A stretch of 64,000 bases of DNA, taken from NCBI RefSeq assembly GCF_002003265.1, contig NZ_CP019687.1, positions 1,364,001 to 1,428,000 on the forward strand, read 5' to 3'. Below, one piece after another: positions 1 through 9,330 of this stretch. The notes beneath the pieces were generated by a model. The model saw nothing but the letters and a program-made list of their open reading frames with translations. It did no database searches and had not been told where the DNA came from. The DNA is from Paenibacillus larvae subsp. larvae. GTDB taxonomy: Bacteria; Bacillota; Bacilli; Paenibacillales; NBRC-103111. How positions within the stretch are numbered: position 1 is the first letter of the stretch; the number at the start of each line of letters is the position of its first letter. Position numbers and translations under genes: made by a program.

Positions 1-867
1 GGACCCTTTTTTAAACTTCCATTCAGCCACGGCCTTGACAATAAGAGTGATCACAGCCAAAAAAACAAGCAGGGAAGCTACCGCAAAAGCGGCAGAAAAT
101 TTATACTCGTTATATAAAATCTGAACATGCAGAGGAATCGTATTCGTTATCCCCCTGATATGCCCGGATACTACGGAAACAGCCCCAAACTCCCCCATTG
201 CCCTTGCGTTGCAGAGTATAATACCGTAAAGAAGTCCCCATTTTATATTCGGAAGAGTTACGCTCCAGAACATTTTCCAGCCTCTGGCCCCTAAAGTCGC
301 AGCAGCTTCTTCTTCGGCGGTTCCCTGGGACTGCATCAAGGGAATCAGTTCCCTCGCAACAAAAGGAAATGTCACAAACAAGGTCGCCAGTACAATTCCC
401 GGAAAAGCAAATACTATCTTCATATCATGATCAAGCAGCCAATTGCCAAGCAGGCCGCTTGTGCCAAATAGCAAAATAAATACAAACCCGGCTATAACGG
501 GAGAAACGGCAAATGGAAGATCAATCAGAGTGAGCAGCAGCTGTTTGCCCCGGAATCTGTGTTTGCTGATCAGCCATGCTGCCGATACCCCAAACAAGGT
601 ATTCAGCGGCACCGATGCTAAAGCGGCAAGCAGGGTCAACCTTATGGCAGCTGCCGCATCGGAGTCCCGAAGGGAGGCCCAATATACAGAAGCCCCCTGT
701 TGAAAAGCTTCAGCAAATACAGTGATGAGAGGAAGAACGATCATAAGTACCACAAAACAAACCGCTATACTAATAAGCAAACATTTGATTATCCAGCCTT
801 CCTGTCTAGCCCGGGATTTCGGTTTTGCTGGAGAGGTGGAAGACTGAACGGAAATAGAACCTGCCAT
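1..867 (-). CDS. cysW: Sulfate ABC transporter permease CysW (3' end cut by window edge)
   Basis: Inner-membrane permease that pairs with CysT to import sulfate or thiosulfate. The frame is open from an ATG at 867 to the window edge (289 codons), so nearly the whole protein is present but no stop is seen. It has a short hydrophilic start, about six hydrophobic segments, and the EAA loop (EEEAAATLGARGWKMFW) that contacts the ATPase. The start lies 10 bp after the cysT stop, with an AGGAGGCAAG ribosome site, so it is the third gene of a leftward sbp-cysT-cysW operon. The ATPase gene (cysA) should lie beyond the window or elsewhere. Confidence 0.9.
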   Translation of the reverse strand, partial: MAGSISVQSSTSPAKPKSRARQEGWIIKCLLISIAVCFVVLMIVLPLITVFAEAFQQGASVYWASLRDSDAAAAIRLTLLAALASVPLNTLFGVSAAWLISKHRFRGKQLLLTLIDLPFAVSPVIAGFVFILLFGTSGLLGNWLLDHDMKIVFAFPGIVLATLFVTFPFVARELIPLMQSQGTAEEEAAATLGARGWKMFWSVTLPNIKWGLLYGIILCNARAMGEFGAVSVVSGHIRGITNTIPLHVQILYNEYKFSAAFAVASLLVFLAVITLIVKAVAEWKFKKGS

Positions 868-877
868 ATCTTGCCTC

Positions 878-1711
878 CTATTCCGCTGCAAGCGGACGCC
901 GGATCCGCCACTGCAAATAATTAGTCAGAAGAAGCAATACGAAAGAAATGACCAGCATTACCAGGGCGATAGCCGTTGCACCCTGATAGTCAAACTGCTC
1001 CAGTTTGGTCATAATCAGAAGTGGTGCAATCTCTGTCTTCATCGGCATGTTGCCGGAAATGAAGACCACTGATCCGTATTCCCCGATTGCCCTGGCAAAA
1101 GCCAAAGTAAATCCGGTCAGAAGAGCCGGGAGAACCTGAGGAAAGATCACCTTGATAAATGTCCTTAACCGATACGCCCCCAGAAGAGCAGCAGCTTCTT
1201 CCGTATCCTGCTCCAATTCCTGTAATACGGGCTGTACTGTCCTTACTACAAAGGGGATGCCGATAAAAACAAGGGCAATCATGATCCCAATGGGTGTATA
1301 GGCCGCCTTGATTCCTGCTGACTGAAGAATCGAACCGATCCAGCCGTTAGGAGCATACAGAGTAGTCAGGGCAATACCGGCAACGGCCGTCGGAAGAGCG
1401 AATGGGAGATCTACCAGTGAATCAATGATCCGTTTGCCGGGAAAATTGTACCTTACGAGCACCCAGGCTACAATAAACCCAAAAACCGTATTGATCAGAC
1501 CTGCAGCCAGGGAAGCGCCAAAACTAAGTTTGTAGGAGGCGATCACCCGCTCATTAGTAACGGTTGACCAGAACTCCGGCCACCCCATCCCCGCCGTTTT
1601 CCAAATTAGCATCGAGAGGGGAATGAGCACAAGAATAGCCAGATATATCCATGTGTATCCCAATGTGAGGGAAAACCCGGGTAAAACCCGCTTCGGTCGT
1701 TTCGCTGCCAT
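878..1711 (-). CDS. cysT: Sulfate ABC transporter permease CysT
   Basis: Integral membrane permease of the sulfate/thiosulfate importer, 277 aa, the usual family length. It carries six hydrophobic segments and the EAA motif ([21 protein letters not shown]), which docks the ATPase. A basic N-terminus ([12 protein letters not shown]) precedes the first membrane helix. It lies between the binding protein and cysW on the same strand with short gaps, the standard operon order. No lesion is visible. Confidence 0.93.
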   Translation of the reverse strand: MAAKRPKRVLPGFSLTLGYTWIYLAILVLIPLSMLIWKTAGMGWPEFWSTVTNERVIASYKLSFGASLAAGLINTVFGFIVAWVLVRYNFPGKRIIDSLVDLPFALPTAVAGIALTTLYAPNGWIGSILQSAGIKAAYTPIGIMIALVFIGIPFVVRTVQPVLQELEQDTEEAAALLGAYRLRTFIKVIFPQVLPALLTGFTLAFARAIGEYGSVVFISGNMPMKTEIAPLLIMTKLEQFDYQGATAIALVMLVISFVLLLLTNYLQWRIRRPLAAE

Positions 1712-1767
1712 ATATCCAGTCTCCTTCGGTTGGAACCGTAGTCTGCCGGGAAGCTTCGTGGCTCTAG

Positions 1768-2877
1768 TTATTTCCCGGATGGTTGATAAATTTGATCAAA
1801 CAGGCCGCCATCCGCAAAATGTTTCTTCTGTGTTTCCTGCCATCCGCCGAACATTGGATCGTCTATGGTGAACATCTCGATTTTTTGGAATTGATCGGCA
1901 AATTTCTGTGCCACTGATTCCAGGCGGGGCCGGTAATAATTCTCTGCGGCAATGGTTTGGCCTTCTTCACTGTACAAATAATCCAGATAAGCTTTCGCTG
2001 CCTCCCTGGTACCTTTTTTGTCTATGATTTTATCGACGATGGCAACGGGAGGTTCCGCGAGAACACTAATCGAAGGGGTAATAATCTCGAATTTCTCTTT
2101 GCCCAGTTCTTTTAAGGACAGATAAGCTTCATTTTCCCAGGCAATCAGGACGTCCCCGAGCTGTCGTTGGGCAAAAGTATTCGTAGCATCACGGGCACCT
2201 GAATCCAATACGGGGACATTTTTGTACAGGCTGGTAACAAATTGCTTTGCTTTTGCCTCGTCATTGTTGTTCTTTTTCAGGGCATAGCCCCAAGCGGCCA
2301 AATAGTTCCATCTGGCTCCTCCGGATGTTTTCGGGTTAGGTGTGATTACTTCTATGCCGGGCTTGACAAGGTCATCCCAATCCTTGATCCCTTTCGGATT
2401 CCCCTTGTGGACCAAGAACACGATTGTAGATGTATAGGGCGTGCTGTTATTCTCCAGTTTTGTCTGCCATTTATCCTGAATCAGTCCGGCCTTTTGCAGA
2501 GAATCTATGTCATAAGCCAGAGCCAATGTCACCACATCAGCCTGCAGACCATCCACAACGGAACGGGCTTGTTTGCCTGAACCTCCATGTGACTGTTTGA
2601 TCGTGACGGTTTGGCCCGTTTTTTCTTTGTAATACTTGGTAAAGGCATCGTTATATTTTTGGTATAGTTCGCGGGTAGGATCATAAGAGACATTTAAAAG
2701 TTCGATAGATTTTCCCTTGTCTGCCGAAGCGCTGTTCCCGGAAGAATCAGAGCCCCCGCATCCCGCCAATACAGCGGTCAAAGAGACGGTAAGAATAAGA
2801 AACAAGACGGACCGGAAAGATATGCGCTTTCGCTTGTTTTTAGAAAAATGATCATGCGGGTTTGAAGAATCGGACAT
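1768..2877 (-). CDS. sbp: Sulfate-binding lipoprotein (Sbp/CysP family)
   Basis: Periplasmic-type binding protein, anchored as a lipoprotein, that delivers sulfate to CysT/CysW. The 369-aa frame has a long basic N-region, a hydrophobic core and a clear lipobox (VLAGC, Cys at about residue 40). The mature part has SBP family blocks such as [26 protein letters not shown] and [18 protein letters not shown]. The start codon follows GAAAGGGG by about 8 nt. The roughly 30 residues before the hydrophobic core are longer than usual, so a downstream start is possible. First gene of the operon, behind the promoter at 2999-3027. Confidence 0.92.
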   Translation of the reverse strand: MSDSSNPHDHFSKNKRKRISFRSVLFLILTVSLTAVLAGCGGSDSSGNSASADKGKSIELLNVSYDPTRELYQKYNDAFTKYYKEKTGQTVTIKQSHGGSGKQARSVVDGLQADVVTLALAYDIDSLQKAGLIQDKWQTKLENNSTPYTSTIVFLVHKGNPKGIKDWDDLVKPGIEVITPNPKTSGGARWNYLAAWGYALKKNNNDEAKAKQFVTSLYKNVPVLDSGARDATNTFAQRQLGDVLIAWENEAYLSLKELGKEKFEIITPSISVLAEPPVAIVDKIIDKKGTREAAKAYLDYLYSEEGQTIAAENYYRPRLESVAQKFADQFQKIEMFTIDDPMFGGWQETQKKHFADGGLFDQIYQPSGK

Positions 2878-2998
2878 TTCTGAAGTACCCCTTTCAAGTG
2901 GTTATTTCAAGGTTCTCAAAGATCCTGCAAGGTCTCCGGATATCCGGCGGACTAAACCCATTATTACTATATAATTACTATGTTTTGAACTTAGAGAT

Positions 2999-3027
2999 AG
3001 TTTAGCACTGTCATCCGGGGGTGTCAA
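2999..3027 (-). promoter_or_regulatory. Sigma-A promoter of the sbp-cysT-cysW operon
   Basis: Reading leftward there is TTGACA (3027-3022), a 17-bp spacer, then TAAACT (3004-2999), about 120 bp before the sbp start. The leader contains a perfect 12-bp palindrome, CCGGATATCCGG (2936-2947), which could be an operator. I did not find an S-box or T-box consensus in the leader. Confidence 0.75.
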
Positions 3028-3065
3028 TTCTGTTTTTGGGTTGTTTTGTAAAAAGGAAAATTTTG

Positions 3066-3091
3066 AAAAAAACAGAGCAAGCCTGCTCTGT
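3066..3091 (-). terminator. Rho-independent terminator after the thioesterase gene
   Basis: An 8-bp perfect stem (ACAGAGCA/TGCTCTGT) with a 4-nt loop is followed leftward by about seven T. It lies between the thioesterase stop (3204) and the sbp promoter, insulating the two leftward units. Confidence 0.8.
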
Positions 3092-3203
3092 TCTTCTATT
3101 GCCCGCTTTTATTCTATTCAGCAAACTGGGATTGTGCCCTACAACATTGAAGATTTTTTTGGGTCTTTATCACCGGCTGACCCTATCATGTACAAGATGC
3201 CGT

Positions 3204-3680
3204 TTATGTTCCCGCTTGTACTTTACGGCGTTTCCTGGCCTCATACCGTACCGGGGCCGTTTCATGCAGGCGCTTCTCTTCCTCCGTTTCCGGGATAATC
3301 GGGGGTACAGGCACAGGCCGTCCGTCCTCGTCCACTGCAACAAAAGTCAAGAAGGAGGTAGCGGTATTGCGGATTTCGCCGGTGAGCAGATTTTCTGCAG
3401 TCGCTTTAACATAGACCTCCATCGAGCTGCGATGAGTCCAGGTGACAAAAGCTTCAATCTGCAAGGATTCTCCTAACCGGACCGGAGCGAGAAAATCAAG
3501 GCTGTCGCTCGAAGCCGTGACTACTCCTTTCCGGCAGTGTCTCATGCAGGCTATCGTAGCGATCTTGTCAATGCACTGCATCATCATTCCGCCAAAGACG
3601 GTTCCATGGTAATTCGTATCCTTAGGAAAAATAATTTCCGTCATGATGGATCTGGATTGACTTACTGTTTTTGCTTCCAT
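3204..3680 (-). CDS. Acyl-CoA thioesterase, hotdog fold (YkhA/YciA type)
   Basis: Cytoplasmic hydrolase of acyl-CoA esters, 158 aa, the normal length for the YciA/BACH-like single-hotdog family. Family blocks seen: FPKDTNYHGTVFGGMMMQCIDKIA near residue 20 (the helix with the catalytic Asp), then LDFLAPVRLGESL and a C-terminal charged tail. Start ATG at 3680 follows TTAGGAGG by 9 nt. It lies 14 bp after the decayed vWA gene and may once have been co-transcribed with it. Confidence 0.88.
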   Translation of the reverse strand: MEAKTVSQSRSIMTEIIFPKDTNYHGTVFGGMMMQCIDKIATIACMRHCRKGVVTASSDSLDFLAPVRLGESLQIEAFVTWTHRSSMEVYVKATAENLLTGEIRNTATSFLTFVAVDEDGRPVPVPPIIPETEEEKRLHETAPVRYEARKRRKVQAGT

Positions 3681-3693
3681 CTGTATAAACCTC

Positions 3694-4712
3694 CTAATGA
3701 ATTGCCTTCAGAAGCAGCCTGCGTATCAGCGGAGTCAAATAATCCGCCAGCTGTTCCACGTGCGGGACAACTACGCTTTGGCGCCCGTAGATGTTAGTCA
3801 ACGTATTCCGCTGGGTCTCATGTACTTCACCGCTGGCAAGGAATACGCCAATCACCTCGATACCTTGGCGCCGTACCTCCTGCACGGCCTGATATGTATC
3901 GTGAATCCCTCCCTCATGGTAATCGGAGGCAGACGGCTCTCCGTCGGTGAATACGAGGAGAATGCGCTGCTGCGGCTCCAACTGCAGCAGAGTAGGGCCG
4001 CTGCGCGGAGCCGTCTTCTTCTGCTCCATCACAAGCTGAATCGTTTTTTTTCAGCTTGCGTAGTAAAAAAGGGTTCACGCGTTGTTCCATGGCGCGGTAC
4101 TTTTCTTTTTCGGCCGAAGATGGCCGGCGGACCGGCAAATATTCAACCGTGCCCAGACTATTGATCGTACCGGTTTCCTCTTTGGCTGCGAAGCCTCCTT
4201 GGACCAGCCGGAGAACTTCTTCGGCGGAAGGAATCTCTGGCCTTTTGTTGGAAGAGAAGACCTTCCTTGTACGATGGAAAGTGCTGGTCTGCCGAATCCG
4301 ATTCACGGAGTACACCACCCAAAGCTTCCGTACGCGTACCTCGTTCCAGTTCAAAACGCAACATTCCGGGGTCTGTATCCTAAGTCTCCCGGTGCCAGGT
4401 TACCATCCGTTCGGATGGTCCCGACTTCTTCTGAACCTGCTCTGGTTCCGCCCCGGATGTCACTTTTCATGCCCGCCACTTGATCCGTTTTTTTCAAATC
4501 CCGCCAAAATTGACTGATGGTTATTTTATTTTCCCTGCGCAAATATACGGAATAATACCAGACCGGAGTCTCGGGTTAGGGTTCGCGCCAGATCCAAAAG
4601 CTGCATGCGGACAAAAGAATCGACCCGCTCCCCGCAGGGTTTCCGGCTTGGCCATATTAATTTCATCGATATATAGGAAATCCATGATTTCTCTAATCAT
4701 TTGTTCCGGCAA
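3694..4712 (-). pseudogene. vWA-domain (NorD/CobT-like) protein, decayed
   Basis: Remnants of one leftward gene lie in several frames. The N-terminal pieces contain AKPETLRGAGRFF and LRRENKITISQFWRDLKK; a middle piece has EYLPVRRPSSAEKEKYRAMEQ and NPFLLRKLKK; the C-terminal piece has RILLVFTDGEPSASDYHEG followed by IEVIGVFLASGEVHET. The last join is a frameshift in a run of eight A (4040-4047) where seven would restore the frame. The part that should hold the MIDAS motif (DxSxS) is missing, because RSGPTLLQLEPQQR joins both sides of it. The gene is not functional. The family call rests on the TDGEP and IYG blocks. Confidence 0.75.
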
Positions 4713-4784
4713 CTGCCAGTATTCAAGTTCTTATTTGAATGTTAGTGACATGATGACCTGTTTCCTTTCTACCATCCTTTGCAA

Positions 4785-4830
4785 AAAGAAAGCTCCGAGC
4801 AGCAATCAGCACCCGGAGTTTGCTTTCTTT
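4785..4830 (-). terminator. Rho-independent terminator after the small gene at 5022
   Basis: AAAGAAAGC (4785-4793) pairs with GCTTTCTTT (4822-4830), and an inner TCCG/CGGA extends the stem. The leftward reading ends in TTTTT. It is nearly symmetric and could act on both strands. Confidence 0.65.
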
Positions 4831-5021
4831 TATTATACCACAGCCGTTTCCCTTGCGGCATAGAAGCATAGTGAAGCCGGTGTCCATAATCCTGACAAAA
4901 GTTACTCTGATTTAGCCCGTTAAGGTATTGCAACCATATCCGCAGAGACAACATCGTTACTTCCTTGTGTAATCACGTTTTGTTGTGCCTAATAATAATT
5001 GTAATAATGAAATTGGTAATT

Positions 5022-5207
5022 TTAAAAACATTCATAATCCGAATTTGCTCCCATTGCCGTACGGTCAAGATCATGCTCCTGGCCTTGTGTATAGGCGATC
5101 AGGGTTACTTCCTTTCCTGTTTCGTCCTTCAACCGTTTTTCCAGGTCTTGCATTTCAAGCAGGGCTTCACGAGGAAGTTTGGCAAATCCGTAATCTTCTC
5201 TGTTCAT
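5022..5207 (-). CDS. Small conserved-looking soluble protein (61 aa)
   Basis: Starts MNREDYGFAKLPREALLEM and is rich in charged residues, with a predicted helix followed by a strand (KEVTLIAYTQGQ). I know no function. The ATG at 5207 is chosen because GAGGTGAT lies 4 nt upstream; a GTG at 5216 in the same frame overlaps that site. A terminator at 4785-4830 closes the unit. Confidence 0.6.
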   Translation of the reverse strand: MNREDYGFAKLPREALLEMQDLEKRLKDETGKEVTLIAYTQGQEHDLDRTAMGANSDYECF

Positions 5208-5297
5208 GCATATCACCTCATTTTACCAATGGTCTTTGATTAGTTTATCCCCTCCTTCCCCGTTCTTATGCTAAAGCCGCATGAACGTATAAAAAAA

Positions 5298-5327
5298 CCT
5301 TTATCCGTCCGCAAGAACAAGTAAAGG
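5298..5327 (-). terminator. Probable terminator after the TRIC remnant
   Basis: CCTTTA (5298-5303) pairs with TAAAGG (5322-5327), followed leftward by seven T. The stem is only 6 bp with an 18-nt loop, so the call is tentative. Confidence 0.45.
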
Positions 5328-5363
5328 AGCCAGTTAAGCCATGGCTTGTATTTTTCCTGCCAA

Positions 5364-5847
5364 TTAATAAGTTTCAGTGCGGTTATTGTGCTTTTTCTTG
5401 TTCATTGATCTTTTGGGGAGCCTCCATTGATAAAAAACGGACAGCATACGAAAAGTCACAATGGGTACAAATAAGAGAAGGATGGCTAGCCTGGATTGTC
5501 CCAAGCCGAGTCCCACTTCTAGTCCACCCAGCATCACCCGCACGGCATATATCTCGGAACGGAGTACAAGCGGTTTCCTTCCCGCCAGTATATCCCGGAT
5601 CATACCCCTCCTTTCCCTGTTACCGCAACTATTACGGCACTCAGCGGCAGGCCCGCATTCACCGCCCTGTTCCCATAAAGTTGTTACCGGTACTCCAATA
5701 AGCAGATTCCGAATCACCCACCGCCGAAGGCGGTAACCAGCCCCATCACATAGCCCCCAAAATATCATAATCTTCCTCCATCACAACAATAGCTCCACTG
5801 ATGGCGAAAGAAAACGTTCCAATAATATTCAGCCATTCCCAGTTCAC
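5364..5847 (-). pseudogene. TRIC-family (UPF0126/YvgT-like) cation channel, frameshifted
   Basis: The N-terminal frame, from a GTG at 5847, reads NWEWLNIIGTFSFAISGAIV up to EEDYDILGA, then stops. A second frame gives MGLVTAFGGG, and a third gives VIRNLLIGVPVTTLWEQ and LRSEIYAVRVMLGGLEVGLG. These are consecutive parts of one TRIC-type membrane protein with two frame changes near 5690-5765. The intact protein would be about 200 aa with several membrane helices. Confidence 0.72.
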
Positions 5848-5883
5848 GGATGCAACCCCATTTTTTCATGTATAGATCCTAAA

Positions 5884-6494
5884 TCATCCAATCCAGCTTA
5901 ATTTCTTGTCCGGTCCGGATGATTCATAAATCGCTTCCAAAATCAGATTGTTTGTATATCCCGTCATTACGGAGGTGATAGGCTGGCTTCCACTTTGGAT
6001 ACAATCCAGAAAATGACGGCTCATTATTCATATCGGTATGGGCAGCCCAGCTCACTTCCAGCGTCAAAGTACTGCCGTCTTCCATCTTGATCATGGCTGA
6101 AGCCAGATCCTCAACATTATAAAAACCGCTCCAGTCCAGAGTTCCCCAGGTTCCGATCCCTTTACGCTTTGGCCCGAATTCGGCATAGGTAGAACCATAT
6201 ACAGATACTGGTTTTGGATTGCCCATCAAATACAAGCTTAAATCCAGCATATGAACGCCGATATCAATAATAGGCCGCCTCCGGATTTATTTTTTTGGTA
6301 AACCATGTTCCCCAGTCCCCCTTATCAAGCTGCTCTTTGACCTGAAGGGCATGCGGTTCCCAGCGCATGGTATGCGGTATCATCAGGACCTTTCCCGCTT
6401 TCCGTTCCGCTCTTACAATCTCTTTGGCGGCTTCCGCATTCAGGGCCATCGGTTTTTCCAGCAGAACATGCTTTCCTGCCTGCAAAGCTTTCAC
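5884..6494 (-). pseudogene. Gfo/Idh/MocA-type NAD(P)-dependent oxidoreductase remnant
   Basis: The fragment at 6264-6494 begins in the middle of the Rossmann domain (ALQAGKHVLLEKPMALNAEA, the EKP block that lines the active site). The fragment at 5924-6250 carries the middle of the C-terminal domain (TWGTLDWSGFYNVEDLASAM). A third frame ends NNLILEAIYESSG with a stop at 5884. The nucleotide-binding first 70 or so residues are absent, and at least two frame changes occur. Dead gene, host-type. Confidence 0.75.
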
Positions 6495-6530
6495 CGCCTT
6501 TTACACAAAAAAATCAAGGTATATGTATTT

Positions 6531-6559
6531 TTGGTGTTCGCCCTATTTTTGTCTATACT
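6531..6559 (+). promoter_or_regulatory. Promoter of the DUF2905 gene
   Basis: TTGGTG (6531-6536), a 17-bp spacer, and TATACT (6554-6559) lie about 30 bp before the start at 6592. The -10 box is good; the -35 box matches TTGACA only at TTG. Confidence 0.6.
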
Positions 6560-6591
6560 ATAAGTAAACACATCCAAAGGAGCTAAGTATT

Positions 6592-6810
6592 ATGTTTCAA
6601 CTCCCCAAATTACTTATTACGCTTGGCATTATCCTGATTGTGATCGGCGGAATCTGGCTGCTGGCCGGGCGATGGCTGCCTATTGGCAAATTACCCGGGG
6701 ATATTGTGGTAAAGAAGGAAAACTTTACATTTTATTTTCCCATCGTTACCTGTATAGTGCTAAGCGTGATTATTTCTCTAATCCTGTATGTTATTCGGCT
6801 GTTCAGGTAA
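6592..6810 (+). CDS. DUF2905 family small membrane protein (72 aa)
   Basis: Two hydrophobic helices (residues 8-27 and 48-69) flank a short loop with the family signature GRWLPIGKLPGDIVVKKENFTFYFPI. DUF2905 proteins are widespread and of unknown role. Start ATG follows AAAGGAG by 8 nt. The length is typical and no damage is visible. Confidence 0.88.
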   Translation: MFQLPKLLITLGIILIVIGGIWLLAGRWLPIGKLPGDIVVKKENFTFYFPIVTCIVLSVIISLILYVIRLFR

Positions 6811-6888
6811 GTTATTTTTATTTGTTTCCTTTTGTCCTGTGCCTTAATATGAAAGAGTCAGATCTGGTACTTAAGAAAGGAGTTCTTC

Positions 6889-7188
6889 ATGACTGAATGT
6901 ACCCATTGTGCTTATAAATGGAGTTGGGGCAAGCTGCTGGCAAACATGCTCATTCCAAAGATGTATCTCCATTGTCCTGACTACGGGAAAAAGCAATACT
7001 TTACTGCAAAGTCAAGGAAAAAAACGACCTATTTAACGGCAATTATTCCAGCTGCTCTGGTCCTTGTTACATACTTGAAAGTCCCAACCCTTCTATATGT
7101 ATTGATTTTATCCGCAGCGGCTTTTCTTGTTGCCTGTCTCCTGCCTTTTCTGGCTGAATTTACAGACAAGGAAGATCCATTTAGATGA
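6889..7188 (+). CDS. CXXC-20-CXXC-type zinc-ribbon membrane protein (99 aa) with one cysteine lost
   Basis: The N-terminus carries CTHC (residues 4-7) and, about 20 residues later, CPDYGKKQYF, where the family has a second CXXC. Two hydrophobic helices follow (about 45-63 and 67-87). In the TIGR04104-like family the two CXXC pairs hold one zinc. Here the last Cys is Tyr (TAC, one step from TGC), so metal binding may be lost. Start ATG follows AAAGGAG. Confidence 0.7.
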   Translation: MTECTHCAYKWSWGKLLANMLIPKMYLHCPDYGKKQYFTAKSRKKTTYLTAIIPAALVLVTYLKVPTLLYVLILSAAAFLVACLLPFLAEFTDKEDPFR

Positions 7189-7198
7189 AGAAAGCTAA

Positions 7199-7228
7199 AA
7201 CAAGTCTGCCTTGACCGGCAGACTTGTT
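7199..7228. terminator. Bidirectional terminator
   Basis: A 12-bp perfect stem (AACAAGTCTGCC/GGCAGACTTGTT) with a 6-nt loop lies between the rightward CXXC gene and the leftward DUF2304 gene. Leftward it runs into TTTT; rightward the tail is weaker. Confidence 0.75.
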
Positions 7229-7285
7229 AAGCAGATTTATTATTTCAAAATCTATGAATTTCAATATACTGCACAAACCGGTAGG

Positions 7286-7672
7286 CTAAATCTTGCGGTT
7301 TGTGGAAATTACTTGTCGTTCCTGTTGTTCTACCTTAGCCTTTAAATCCTTGATTTCCTTGTTCATATACGCATTTTCCTGAACCAGAATTTTAATGATC
7401 TCCTGGTGTTTGGATAATACCGTCGTCGTATGCACCAATAAGCTAAGCGCCACAATGATCACGATGAGGAACACAAGTGCGGGCATATAGGCCACGCCGA
7501 TCTTGGAAGCCAGTTTGTTAAGCAAAGGGATCGCAATAGCCGTGGCAAGGCCCAAGAGGCCGATCATCATCCATAAGAAGGCATAACGGTCCCTTAGCCT
7601 GTGTTTGCTTGTGTAGTAAAAAATTTGGAGCAGAAAAATGACAGCTACTCCAATGCTGATAGCTCGAATCAA
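7286..7672 (-). CDS. DUF2304 domain membrane protein (128 aa)
   Basis: Three hydrophobic helices (about 5-20, 32-52, 62-82) are followed by a coiled-coil C-terminus (VQENAYMNKEIKDLKAKVEQQ). DUF2304 proteins commonly sit beside GT2 glycosyltransferases in cell-surface polysaccharide loci, as here: the GT2 gene ends 15 bp upstream on the same strand. It probably assists lipid-linked sugar transfer at the membrane; this is context inference. Confidence 0.82.
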   Translation of the reverse strand: MIRAISIGVAVIFLLQIFYYTSKHRLRDRYAFLWMMIGLLGLATAIAIPLLNKLASKIGVAYMPALVFLIVIIVALSLLVHTTTVLSKHQEIIKILVQENAYMNKEIKDLKAKVEQQERQVISTNRKI

Positions 7673-7687
7673 TGTATAAACCCCTTC

Positions 7688-8389
7688 CTAGAAACTTCTC
7701 CGTATAATGGAAAATAAGGTAACCTTCAGCATGTAGTAAACCGATCTCATGAAATTAATAGAGGAGACCCCGCCCTGCCGGTTTTTCATCTCGACACTGA
7801 TTTCTTTGATACGGTATTTTTTGCGGGCCATGCTGACCAAAATCTCTACTTCCGGGTAATCAATGGGATAATACTGGGAGAATTCCTTAATGATCTTGCG
7901 GTTTACAATCCGGTATCCTGACGTCGGATCTGTAATTTTATTCCCTGTCAAAAGCCGGATCAGCAAATAAAAATAATAAATGCCGATGCGGCGGGAAACA
8001 CTGCCCTTGTAAGAGCTCTTCTCTACAAACCAGGAACCGATGACCAAGTCATACTGGGACTTCTTTATTTCTGCAACCAGCTTATCCAGATCCTTTGGAT
8101 CATGCTGTCCGTCTGCATCAAGCTGAATAGCGTAATCATAATGATGCCGGTAAGCATATTTGTATCCGGTCTGCATGCTGGCCCCGATCCCCATGTTTAC
8201 AGGAAGATGAAGACAGTTGAACTGGCGTTCATTTAAAATTTGGGGTGTCCTGTCCTTCGAGCCGTCATTGATGACAATATAATCGTAGGAAGAGTTCTGA
8301 ATGACGCTCTCAACCGTTTTTTCAATCGAATCCTCTTCATTATAAGCCGGTATAATGATGAGCACTTTACTTTCTTCTGGCATGTTCAA
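7688..8389 (-). CDS. Family 2 glycosyltransferase (polyprenyl/dolichyl-phosphate sugar synthase-like)
   Basis: 233 aa with GT-A features: VLIIIPAYNEEDSIEKTVESV at residue 9, NDGSKDRTPQIL, LDADGQHDP (metal-binding DXD) near residue 93, and DPTSGYRIVNRKIIKEF. It lacks a long C-terminal membrane region, so it fits DPM1-like enzymes that charge a polyprenyl phosphate. Coupled to DUF2304. The next upstream gene is a broken GT39 sugar transferase that probably used its product. Confidence 0.88.
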   Translation of the reverse strand: MNMPEESKVLIIIPAYNEEDSIEKTVESVIQNSSYDYIVINDGSKDRTPQILNERQFNCLHLPVNMGIGASMQTGYKYAYRHHYDYAIQLDADGQHDPKDLDKLVAEIKKSQYDLVIGSWFVEKSSYKGSVSRRIGIYYFYLLIRLLTGNKITDPTSGYRIVNRKIIKEFSQYYPIDYPEVEILVSMARKKYRIKEISVEMKNRQGGVSSINFMRSVYYMLKVTLFSIIRRSF

Positions 8390-8469
8390 TCTCCTTTACA
8401 CTATAAAAGCAATGATTCCTAGGATGACCTTTGTCATTTTTACCGTAAAAATAATGTCTACATGCTCAC

Positions 8470-8509
8470 AACACCTGTTCCCCAAACAAAGGAGCAGGTG
8501 TTCTTTTTT
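8470..8509 (+). terminator. Rightward terminator-like hairpin
   Basis: AACACCTG/CAGGTGTT (8470-8477 with 8495-8502) plus an inner TCC/GGA, followed by CTTTTTT. It points rightward although flanking genes are leftward, so its use is unclear. Confidence 0.55.
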
Positions 8510-9330
8510 GCATATTTTATTTATTGATAACTTACCCCGACCATTTGGTTTCTTCGAGCTCTCCTTCTTGTAAAACGTCCTGTTGCCCATCGTCCTGCCC
8601 AGACAATCACGGACGCTGTAGTAATCATCAGATAAAGCATCATTGGAACCGTATAACGAGCCTTTGAAATAAAGAGCAGCGCCATACCCAGCATAATCAG
8701 AAAGCTGACAGCCAGGAAACGGACCGATTTATTGATGAACATGCCGATCATACTAAAAGAAATTCCTGCATATACAAGGAAGAGATGGATATATTTCAGA
8801 AAGATTCCATAAACTTTCCCCATAAAATTCGGATACGGACCGAGGTAAATACGATGAATGAACATATCTTTAAACTTACCTACCGTGAACCAGCGGATCC
8901 ATAGCCACGGGTTTTCCTTAAATCCCTGCTTGATTCTTCTCAGGCCTTCCCCAAACTCGTCATCGTAGTTCACTTTGCTCCAGTCAATAGTTCCCATATG
9001 AACGTACCTGCATATACACCAGTCCCATAAAGCAGGTCAGAAAGAGAGTCTCCGTTAAAATTAGGGAAGTCATACATACGTGCCGTAAAAAGCGGCGAAC
9101 AAAGCGGCTATCCATCCAGTAGGACGATTGAACAGCCTTTTTCCTATTAAATAGATAAAAGCAATGGCACCCAAACTGATAAAGGTCTGAATGACCCTTA
9201 CGATCATATGAGTATAGAGAATATTGCTGTAACCAAAGATTTTAAACACAACATACAAAAACATCGGAAAACCAGGGGTTACATGTGTGTCCGGTTTCGT
9301 ATCCATATAACCGTAAACCCCATCTTCAAT

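Noticed and set aside
2881-2998. S-box or T-box riboswitch in the sulfate operon leader
   Set aside because: The leader is short and lacks the conserved boxes; only a 12-bp palindrome was found.
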